Shown piece after piece: positions 55,744 to 64,000 of a stretch of 64,000 nt of DNA. The notes below the pieces were generated by a model. It did not search any database and was not told the origin of the DNA. It saw only the letters and a list, made by a program, of their open reading frames with translations. How positions within the stretch are numbered: position 1 is the stretch's first letter; every line of letters begins with the position of its first letter. Source of the stretch: Mycocentrospora acerina (Eukaryota; Ascomycota; Dothideomycetes; Pleosporales); the NCBI GenBank assembly GCA_022701365.1, contig JAKUHH010000184.1, positions 62,001-126,000 on the forward strand. The letters run 5' to 3'. Position numbers and translations under genes: made by a program.

Positions 55744-55889
55744 ACTTTGATCCTTGCTTTCAGACCAACAATCTCGACAGGTTTGGGCTTTTTTTTTGAA
55801 ATTAAGCACCTTTGAGGCTTTGATCCTTGCTTTCAGACAATCAATCAATCACGACAGACTTTGGACACTTTTTTGGTGTAATTAAGCAG
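55744..55889. repeat. 73-bp two-copy tandem duplication
   Basis: CTTTGATCCTTGCTTTCAGA recurs 73 bp apart (55745 and 55818), and both copies end in AATTAAGCA. Internal divergence is moderate. Confidence 0.75.
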
Positions 55890-56907
55890 CCTCGGTACTG
55901 TGTCTACAGCAGCGTTTTACTCATATTGCACGAGACATGGATTGTCCCTCCTCCAATTTTTTTTCACTGCCAGAATTATTCGACGCGATTACCGCCAGAC
56001 GCTCGCAAGCCGACATCGGGCTCGATGCTGACGGTCATTTACAAACAGGGAGTGTTATGCATGCAGTTTACAAAGATTAGACGACATCATCAAGCTACAC
56101 TTTGAAGAAGGAGATGTTGGTTCCGTTCCAACTAAGCGTTCTAGTTTGTAGTACCATTATAACAGCAGACTATCTTATTTATTGCTACCTCATCACTTTC
56201 AATCTAACCACGAGCCTCACTGTCTTACCCAGCATACCATAGACCCAAATAGAGACTTCAATTGATGGCTCTCCCACCTAGCTCCACCTCCTGCCAGCAC
56301 CGCGTACAGCACCCCTACCTACCCAAGTACGAAGATAGCCTCTATTCCCTCATCCCACCCACATTCAACATCCCCTTGTATCCTCCAAGCGGAGACTGCT
56401 TAAGTTAAACACCTCCATAGCACCACGTAGCACATACCCACCCCTCCTCCTCTTTCCGCAACATTTTCAACCCCCCTCTTCCCACCCGTGAAGTGGAAGG
56501 GGCATGAAATCCAAAGGCCAATTGTAAATATGCGTATAAATGTCCACCCTTACCACCTCTTTTTCTTTCCCTTCCTTCTCACAAGCACACAGATACGCGC
56601 ACACACGCAAAACTCTACCAGGACAAACCAGCACAACTTCCTTTCATATCTAAATAATAATAAAAATGCCTGGATCATTTCATAGGTGAGTATGTTGAAG
56701 GAGCGGGTAGAGACGGGGAGTGGTTTATGATATGCCTGTGTAGCTATAAAAGTTAAAAGGGCTAAAAGAAAAAGGCACGTATACACGTACACATGTACCT
56801 AGACGAGTGCTTGTTTTTTTTTGGGTTGTTGGTTGGGTAGGCAGTGGAGTGAATGAAGTGAGTCAAGGATTAAGCCTCATGTCATATCTTACCATCAATC
56901 GTAGGAT

Positions 56908-56940
56908 GGGAAGGGAAGGGAAGGGAAGGGAAGGGAAGGG
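56908..56940 (+). repeat. (AAGGG)n pentanucleotide tract
   Basis: Six perfect AAGGG units after GGG; purine-only on the plus strand. Confidence 0.9.
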
Positions 56941-57244
56941 ACACATTTTAATAGACATAAAGTAACCTCCTTCCGAGGTGGGTAAATTTTCCATCTGTCA
57001 GGGAGGTGAAAGAGGGCAGATTTTTCCACAGTAAAAATGAATGGTTATTCTGGATATATACGTGTAAATGGAAGGAGGCAAAATTGTTTCACATGCCTGC
57101 GCTACAATCAAATGTGCCAACACAACATTGTCGGTCAAGTTCATCAAGTGGGCAAGGCGCCCGATTCGCTTCTATTCCACCCCCACCCTAGTACTATTCA
57201 TTCCTATTATCACAAGAAATATAAAAACTCCCCAATTATTTTTC

Positions 57245-59070
57245 TCACGTATTCAAATGGCCCTTCAACCCCTCCTTGCCAACCCTCATTGCGCGCTCAA
57301 TCTCCGCCTCCTCCTCGCGCAACCGACCCTTTCCAAACGCCAAATCACGCTCTTGTTTCCTCTTCTCGTCTTGTACGCGGCGTTCGCGGTCTGCGAGTGC
57401 CTTTTCCCGCCTCTCTCGCTCGGTGCGCTTCTTGGTGCGCTCGGCTTCTTCTTCGGCGGAAAAGGCGGCGCCTTCGGGTGCTGGAGGGAGGGTGGAGACA
57501 TATGTCTCGATGAGGGAGTCGCGGGTCGAGGGTGGAAGGGAGATGTATCTCAGGTCGGTAAGAATCGATGCAGGTAGCGTATCGACCGTGGTGGAGCGGT
57601 GTAGTAGTGCGAGGGGTTGTGCTTTGAGGAGAGCAGACAGGTCAGATTTGAGTTCAGAATGGCGCATGCCCAGTCTCTTGATGTGGTCGCGATACAGCTT
57701 TTCCTTGTCTTTGTCAGACAGCTTGCCGTCTTTCATTTCGGGTTCCTTTTTGAATTTGCGGCGGAACTCGGGCCAGTAGAGTTTTGGTGTTGCGTGCTTG
57801 TCGAGAAGGGCCAGGTAGGGTATGCGTGGGTCGAGCTTCTGCTGCTTGGCTTTTTCGTCTTTGAGGAATTGGACTTTGTCGCGTGCCCACTCGTTGAAGC
57901 AGTCTTTTCGAGCATTCATGGTGGGCAGGGCTTTGTAGCGCTCGTCGTCGTACAAGACACCTTGGTCGAGAATCTTGTCCCACTGTGTGAAGGGGCTAAT
58001 CTGGGTGTCGTCGAGCAACTCCTTGAAAAGAGCCTTGCAGTCGTCTTCTGTCAGGACAGGGCCCTCGTCTTCGTATTCTTCCTCGTATCCGCCGTCCATT
58101 TCCATCTCCTCCATTTGAGCGAGCTGCCAGGCCAGGTCGTCGTCTTCCTCCTGGGCGTCATCAGCAGTGGGCTCTTCGGTTCGTTGTCGCTTTGGCGCAT
58201 TCTCTGCCCCCTGTCCTTCGCCCTCGTCGTCTGTGACCTCGACTTCCTCGTACTCCTCGTCATTATCCATGCCCTCTTCGCCGTCTACTTCGACAATCCC
58301 GACCTCCTCTTCCGCTGCAGCAAGTTCTGCCTCAATGTCCGCCATGGCCGTGTCTTCCTCGACGTCACTGGGCTCCCCTCGCTCCTTGCGCTGCTTCTTC
58401 TCGCGTTCCCTCCGATCGAAGTCGACGACGGCCTTCATCACGTTTGGCGGGAACTTCCAGAAGCTCTCGTTTGTGTCTTTGTTCCAGACGAACCGCCTCC
58501 CCAGCTTCGTCCTCACCAGCACCCAGGGCGCGCAGTTTGGTATGTCATGGCGATGTTTTGGCCTGTCGTCCTGCGGCCGCTTCCTCTCTGCAAAGCTGTT
58601 GTGTCCCCCGCGAAAGCCTCCACGATGTCCACCTCTGCCCTGGTGCTGTGGGCCGCCCTGCTGGAAGGCTTGTCTTGGCGCGCCGCCGAAGATGAGGTCC
58701 TGGATGCGCTGCTGGGGATTGAAGGCAGCCTGGGGAGTGAAGGTGTGTTGGGGAGTGAAGGCCTGTTGGGGATTATGGGCATCGTGGGAGCTGTAGCTTG
58801 GCGTCGCATGGAATGTGGAAGGCGCTGCTGGCGGCGGGTGCTGGTAGGCGTGGGGTGCGTCGGCGACGGGGCGCGTGTAGGTGGACTTCTTCGACTCCTT
58901 GTGGTAGAAGTACGTGTGTCCTGGGGCGGGTTAGCGTGGGGTCACGGGGTGTGGTGGTGTGGTGGTAGTCGCAGTGCTGGGCCAAAGCTACCTGAGGGCG
59001 CCTTGTGCTCTGTCCAGCCGGCGGGCAGCGGCGGGGCGGGCGCGGGCGGGCGCGTGGGAATGTCCGACAT
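57245..59070 (-). CDS. URN1-like WW/FF-domain pre-mRNA splicing factor
   Basis: Two exons (58992-59070, 57245-58920; 71-nt intron GTAGCT..CCCCAG) give 584 residues. The WW domain is split by the intron: LPAGWTEHKAPSG then HTYFYHKESKKSTYTRPV, with Tyr in place of the second Trp. A Gln/Pro/Gly-rich linker (QQRIQDLIFGGAPRQAFQQG) and acidic stretches follow, then an FF domain (LTEDDCKALFKELLDD, QWDKILDQGVLYDDERYKAL, RKDCFNEWARDKV) and a long charged helical C terminus (ERERREKALADRERRVQDEK). Family role: nuclear component loosely bound to the spliceosome. A second FF-like repeat is suggested by YWPEFRRKFKKEP. Shares a 322-bp divergent promoter with the proteasome gene. Confidence 0.88.
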
Positions 59071-59392
59071 GGCTCCTGTAGGCTCGCAGAACGCAGAATG
59101 CCGAGTGCAGAGTGCAGGGCGGCAGAACGCAGAATGGCAGTGGCAGGCGCACACTCGCACACGCGCCAGAGCAGAGCCGTCGCGCAGAGCAGGCCAGCTC
59201 CAAAAGTGGTCGGGGCTTGGCGCGCGCATCCGCCGACGTACGCGTTGGAAGCTTGTGCCTCTTGTGCCTGGAGCTCGAGCAACACCGCCCACGCCCAGCT
59301 GCACCCTCCGCCCTCCGCCCGCCATCTTCGCCCACTGCCACCGCCTCATCCGCCGCCCTCTCCGTCTGCGAGCCCCCCAACACACCGCCGCC
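59071..59392. promoter_or_regulatory. Bidirectional promoter, URN1-like / proteasome alpha3
   Basis: 322 bp between two start codons pointing apart, GC-rich and CpG-rich. Contains imperfect tandem AGAATGCCGAGTGCAGAG-like units at 59087-59135. A yeast-style PACE box (GGTGGCAAA) was looked for and not seen. Confidence 0.7.
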
Positions 59393-60330
59393 ATGTCTCG
59401 GAGATACGACTCCCGGGTGAGCTCGCCCCGCCCCGGCCTCGCACCGCCGCCGCCGAGCTAACGTGACATGTGTGTGTGCAGACGACCATCTTCTCGCCCG
59501 AGGGCCGCCTCTACCAGGTCGAATATGCGCTCGAGGCCATCTCGCACGCCGGCACCGCGCTCGGCATATTGGCCCAGGACGGCATCGTCTTGGCGGCAGA
59601 GCGCAAGGTGACCAGCAAGCTGCTGGAGCAGGACACATCCGCCGAGAAGCTGTACATCCTCAACGAGTGCGTGCCCTCCCCACCCACGGGCCCCCTGGCA
59701 CGCTGACAGTGCGCAGCAACATGATCTGTGCCGTTGCCGGCATGACGGCCGACGCCAACATCCTCATCAACTACGCCCGCCAGGCCGCCCAGCGCTACCT
59801 CCTCACCTACAACGAAGACATCCCCTGCGAGCAGCTCGTCCGCCGCCTGTGCGATCTCAAGCAGGGCTACACGCAGCACGGCGGCCTGCGGCCCTTTGGC
59901 GTGTCCTTCATCTACGCCGGCTGGGACCCGCAGAGGCACTTCCAGCTCTACCAGAGCAACCCCAGCGGCAACTACGGCGGCTGGAAGGCCACGAGCGTCG
60001 GCGCAAACAACGCCTCTGCCCAGAGCCTGCTGAAGCAGGACTACAAGGAGGACTGCGACCTCAAGGAGGCGTGCGGGCTCGCCGTCAAGGTCCTCAGCAA
60101 GACCATGGACTCGACCAAGCTGAGCAGCGAGAAGAGTGCGTCCCCGCGGCACCGCCATGCCTCTGTCCATCAGCGTCACGTGCTAACATGATGCAGTCGA
60201 GTTTGCGACAGTGGGCAAGACCAAGAACGGCAAGATCTACCACCACCTCTGGAGTGCCGACGAGATCGATGCTCTGCTCAAGGAGCACGGCCTGTCCAAG
60301 CCAGAGGACACTGAAATGTCCGAGACATGA
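59393..60330 (+). CDS. PRE9: 20S proteasome subunit alpha type 3 (yeast Pre9, human PSMA4)
   Basis: Four exons (59393-59416, 59482-59666, 59717-60135, 60197-60330) give 253 residues. Starts [20 protein letters not shown] followed by VEYALEAISHAGTALGI, the proteasome alpha N-terminal signature. LNDNMICAVAGMTADANILI, GGLRPFGVSFIYAGWD and YQSNPSGNYGGWKATSVG are alpha-ring landmarks that point to alpha3 by resemblance to Pre9/PSMA4. Part of the outer heptameric ring of the 20S core in cytosol and nucleus; not catalytic. The C terminus is short and acidic (PEDTEMSET). Introns have GTGAGC, GTGCGT and GTGCGT donors, each keeping frame. Confidence 0.95.
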
Positions 60331-60725
60331 GGAATCACAATGACTGAATGACATGACGTGGCACAATGAACAAGTCTGCAAAAGGATAGAATAGGCGTGT
60401 GCCAACCCCACGTCGGGTGAGACCTCTGTGGCCTTTGATAGCCAATTTCACCTCATGATGACGATTGCATGTTTGCGCCGTGTTGTGCTTTGTTCTCTCT
60501 TCTTCTGCATCGTCTGCGTGGTGCACTTGCTTCACTCACGCCTTCCACATCCACAGCCAACACATGTGCACCTTCTTCGCTCCCCGAAATACCTGACAAG
60601 CCAATGCATCTCATCGCCTCTGCTCTTCTTCTTTCCCTCCCCTCACCTCGTCACATTTCATGCTCTTTCGCATCCATTAACCGCATTGCTTGCCCACCAT
60701 TGTTGCATGAGCATCACTCGACAAC
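60331..60725. other. Intergenic, promoter of next gene
   Basis: Pyrimidine-rich leader (about 60560-60725). No gene. Confidence 0.5.
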
Positions 60726-62043
60726 ATGGTTACTCCCCTGCGCACATCGAACAGCGATCCTCTTCTCAACAGCGGTCCATCTGGGTCTCTTCTCAAACAC
60801 CTGCTCGATGAGATCAATGGCACAGCTACTCGAGCCGTCTCCCACAACAGGAACTTGACGTACGACACACCTCACCTTGAATCCAATTTCAGCAAGCGGG
60901 CGTCGTCAGTCTGGGTCGGGGGCTCTTCCGTTGCCCAAGATGCCCGCCACAGGCTACGGGCAGCGGACGAAGCGCGTCTTTGCAGAGAACACTTTGAATG
61001 CGTCGACGGCACGCCACAGTGTCCAACGCCTACCTTCTTTTCGCACACTTCACCTCTCGATACGCAGCCTCCATCACCTGATGGTGATTGCTACGAGAAT
61101 GATGCGACTGAGTTAATCATCTCTGCTTCTAGCCCAGGTTCCATGGTAACCAACAGTGCACGGCACACTGTGGGCGGCTTGCGATTAATGACTTCCTCTT
61201 TTGATCCATATCCATATGCATCCAACAGTGATATCACACGGAGAAACTCGCCCCTCATATTCAGCGATGTGGATCCAAACGATATCTACTGGAGCTCTTC
61301 TCCAACCGAAGCACCGACGTCAGCAGGAACTGATGCGTCGACTTCAATGACAAGCGCAGCAATGGAGCATGGTGCAACGTCGAGTGATTCAGGAAGTGTT
61401 AGCCGTATGCTGCTTGCCTTTTCAACTCATTGTTTGTGCTAACAAAGCATCGATAGCTGGTAAAAGAGAATTCAGCCCATCAACTTCGCCCAAAAGAATG
61501 TCCAAAAGGACGCGGACAATGCCCCTGTTGGACATTGAGAGTACGGCAATGTCTCACTCGGACATTACCCCTTTGAGATCGTACGGAGTGATCAGTGGCG
61601 ACGACCGAACTCTGATTCGAACATCAACCTTCACCGAAAGGGCCTCGGAGCCGTCCATTTATGTGGCACGCCACTCCATCTCTAGGCCGTCTTCTTTCAG
61701 ACCAGAATTTGCAGACCCGCAAGGCCGACCTCGACCGTCCACTTCGGTGCAGCTTTCAGCACGCGCCGCGTCCTTTTCATCATGCTCTGACAAGAAAAGT
61801 CCAGTTTCAACGGAGACGCCTCCATGGGCGACACCGATGCACTTGGTTGATACCGGGTACAAATCAATTTACAAGAACGTTCATGGAAACGAGTGGTTGA
61901 ATTCGCCACTTTGTTTGTACTGCTTTCGACAGAATGGATGCTTCAGCCGGGTCAAGACGCATGGCTATGAGGTGTGCGGACGCGAAGAAGCACTCCAAAG
62001 CCATTTTTGGGATCCGAATTTTGATACTTGGGAGGATGCATAA
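60726..62043 (+). CDS. Unknown protein with conserved-looking Cys/His C-terminal domain
   Basis: Two exons (60726-61404, 61457-62043; 52-nt intron GTATGC..GCTAAC..GATAG) give 421 residues. The first 330 residues are Ser/Thr/Pro-rich and low in hydrophobics, so probably disordered. The last 75 residues are ordered: TPMHLVDTGYKSIYKNVHGN, then SPLCLYCFRQNGCFSRVKTH and GYEVCGREEALQSHFWDPNF. Four Cys and two His in C-x2-C-x5-C..H..C spacing could bind zinc. The basic run SPKRMSKRTR (about 240) may be a nuclear localisation signal. I do not recognise the family; nuclear regulation is only a guess. Confidence 0.7.
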
Positions 62044-64000
62044 GTCAAGAATGCTAGCGGCTTAGATTGCATGAATTGACGAGGTATCGCTAATCCTCTT
62101 GTTCTTTTTGATCATTCCGCTGTCATGTTCTATTTGTTGTTTAGTCTTTTAAATCTCCTTTTTCCTCGCCGTGTTTGGCTACATCAGTATGATATGTGTT
62201 GCTGTTGTAATTGAAAAGTAAAACGGTTCGATTGCTCTGTTTCCATGAACTTCAGCAACCGTTAGCCGCCGTCTGATCCCACGACTGTGATGAGAAATTG
62301 ATCAGCGTCTCCAATACTCAATCAGTCATTTTAGGGCGACGACGAGCGGAATCAAGTCTTTGTTAGTCAAACCTTCAAGCGCTACCATCGCCTACTTCGC
62401 CTCTTTTCACATCTTGCACAAAAGTTCCACATCCACCTCCGTGCCATGATCTCGATTTCACACCAGCCGTTGCATTTTCTCCATAACTACGCGATTTTTA
62501 TCGGGAGCGGGGCTCCATCTCTCGTCTCGCCTCCCCTCGGGGGCGGGTCTCATTTTCTTAGTACGATTGCCGCCGTGCATGCAGCAGCGCGGGGGGGAAC
62601 AGCGCAGAGATGGCCCACATGGACGGTGGATACAACATCACGGCATTACGATACACGTGATGGGGGGTCGTTGGAGTGGGGACATTGGTCTTTTTTGGAA
62701 TAGGAAGGCGACTGGGCATATGACGTAGGGAAGGATGCGGTGCGAGTCAGGACGCTTGGGGCTGCTTTTGGCTATGTACCTACCTACGCAATGCAGATCG
62801 TCGTAGGAGTTGGAGGCGGACTGGACTAAGTATTTGTGGGTTTGTCGTGTTTTTTGTTGTGCCTACGTATGTATGTACATGTGGTTATGGAGGGGGTGGG
62901 GGAGGCCGCGAACAAGCAACGAAAGACAACAAAGAGAGAGAGAGAGAGGGGGATTTTCAGGAGCTGGTGAGGATCGAGCGGATGGATGTTGCTGTTTATA
63001 GAAAGATACGACGATCATTCTGCATGTCATGATGGACGACGCGTCTCAGATTCTTTCCTCTTGCAAACGACGCGTTACGTGCTGCCCTTCGACCTCTCCA
63101 ACTGCAACCCGTCAACCGCAAGGCGCTACGTCATGCTGAGACGGCCGTGTCCACACACCCCACGCACCCACGCACGCGGCGGCACGCGGCACGAACATGT
63201 GAAGGGGACGTGAATACGACACGAAACCAGTCGCCAGCTCGTGTTACACACCTGTTGGGAGGCAATCGCCATTGGAATGCCGTGATAGCAGGGATGACAG
63301 GCCTGGCCCCTAGCGGCAAACAAGCTTTGCACGGTTTTTCAGCCTCATGGTCGCCACCCATTTAGACACCTACGGCGGGAAGGCCGTTTTTTCTTCCTTC
63401 CATTGCCCGAGTAATCTGCCTATCTGTCCATCTGTAAAGGAAAAAAACAACAACCCCCTTTTGATACACCATCGCTAGTTACGCTCTCTGCACCTTGACA
63501 TGGCATTGGCATTGAGATGGACTCCGGTCATGGCGACACAGCTCCAGATCCACATCTCCTTTATCATGATTCATTGCGACATGTGTTCCCACGGTTTCTG
63601 ATTATTGGAGGACGCGCATTTGAGAGGCTTGGATGACCCAGTTATACCCACTATCTGCTTATCTCGGATTCACTCAACGAAGGAAGGAGACGACGCTCCA
63701 AGCCTCTGGCACCGCACCAAGCTGTCCGTCCACTTTTTTTTCTGGCGCTCAGACTGCCGTGCTTGGAATGGGCGGATGCAATGCGCAAATCCTCGCCTGT
63801 CATGGAACATGCTCTCTCCTGAGTGTGTCGTCAGTCAGGACATTGTCCCGCACAACCGATTTTCCCACACGGGCGTGACATGGGCCACCAAGACGTGACG
63901 ATGATGATGATGATGTTGTTGGTGTTGTTAGTATTAATGTTGGTAGTCTGCAATGCTACTTTAAGACAACTTTTCTCGGCACCGGCCAACTCACGGCGGC
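62044..64000. other. Gene-poor right end
   Basis: No convincing gene. Has a GA microsatellite (62934-62948), a GC-rich patch near 63140-63200 and a GATGAT/GTTGTT run at 63899-63931. May contain the promoter of a gene beyond the window. Confidence 0.4.

Larger units (their letters stand above)
53260..57244. other. Long gene-poor stretch
   Basis: Almost 4 kb. Nothing codes convincingly; the best is an isolated 47-codon plus ORF at 56263-56406. Contains a 73-bp tandem duplication (55744-55889) and an (AAGGG)n tract (56908-56940). 56480-56700 looks like a transcribed leader with an ATG followed by GTGAGT, but no downstream exon was found. Confidence 0.4.

Noticed and set aside
56263..56406. 47-codon plus ORF starting MALPPSSTSCQH
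   Set aside because: Isolated short ORF in a Pro/Ser-coding pyrimidine-rich leader; no splice partner found.
57617..59461. 614-codon plus-strand ORF opposite the splicing factor
   Set aside because: Long but antisense to a gene with WW and FF domains; its composition is mirror-coded and no domain is visible.

Overview
The window is nuclear DNA of a filamentous ascomycete (Pezizomycotina). The evidence is many short introns (about 46-110 nt) with GT..CTRAC..AG signals, a Zn2Cys6 regulator, a cutinase, a P450, a GPI-type repeat wall protein and a pogo-type transposon carrying RIP-like transitions. Dothideomycetes is the likeliest class, but this rests on overall look and no species is claimed. 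Sequence quality is draft: 175 N lie inside a poly-C tract near 7.4 kb. About 25 protein genes and one tRNA can be supported. I reassembled the exons by hand, so splice sites are predictions.

Left block (1-8.3 kb) is mostly conserved housekeeping. It holds a BYE1-like PHD protein running off the left edge (-), a ZNF830/CCDC16-family protein that lacks its zinc finger (+), an Age2/SMAP-type ArfGAP (+), an Sft1-like Golgi SNARE (-) and a SIMPL/DUF541 protein (-). Introns and spacers here are full of microsatellites. A tRNA-Glu(CTC) with a 22-nt intron follows at 9.55 kb, then nearly 4 kb without a convincing gene.

Central block (13.6-31 kb): a 715-residue tandem-repeat cell-wall protein (+), an NAD(P)-binding oxidoreductase (-), a decayed coding relic, two small hydrophilic mitochondrion-targeted proteins (+), a Zn2Cys6 regulator (+), a Roadblock-type protein with an odd 3' end (-), a two-domain glyoxalase I (+), D-3-phosphoglycerate dehydrogenase (+) and an extended-SDR epimerase (-).

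Accessory-looking block (32-53 kb), AT-richer with long spacers: an aldehyde dehydrogenase (-), a complete but inactivated pogo element with 66-bp terminal inverted repeats and TA target duplication, an unknown membrane protein (+), an ERG26-like 3beta-HSD (-), a cytochrome P450 (-), an FMN-dependent 2-hydroxy-acid oxidase (+), an N2227-type methyltransferase with an N-terminal signal sequence (-), an MDR quinone oxidoreductase (+), a membrane-anchored Cys-rich protein (-) and a cutinase (-). These redox and tailoring genes could be a small catabolic or secondary-metabolite group, but no PKS, NRPS or terpene backbone is visible.

Right block (57-64 kb) returns to GC-rich housekeeping: URN1-like WW/FF splicing factor (-) and proteasome alpha3 (+) share a 322-bp divergent promoter, followed by a conserved-looking unknown (+).

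The most unusual signals are three GC-AG introns among about 31 predicted (two in one gene), the Roadblock gene whose stop codon lies inside an in-frame candidate intron followed by 173 open codons, the zinc-finger loss in the ZNF830 homologue, the two-module repeat wall protein, and coding-strand-biased G-to-A decay of the pogo element.
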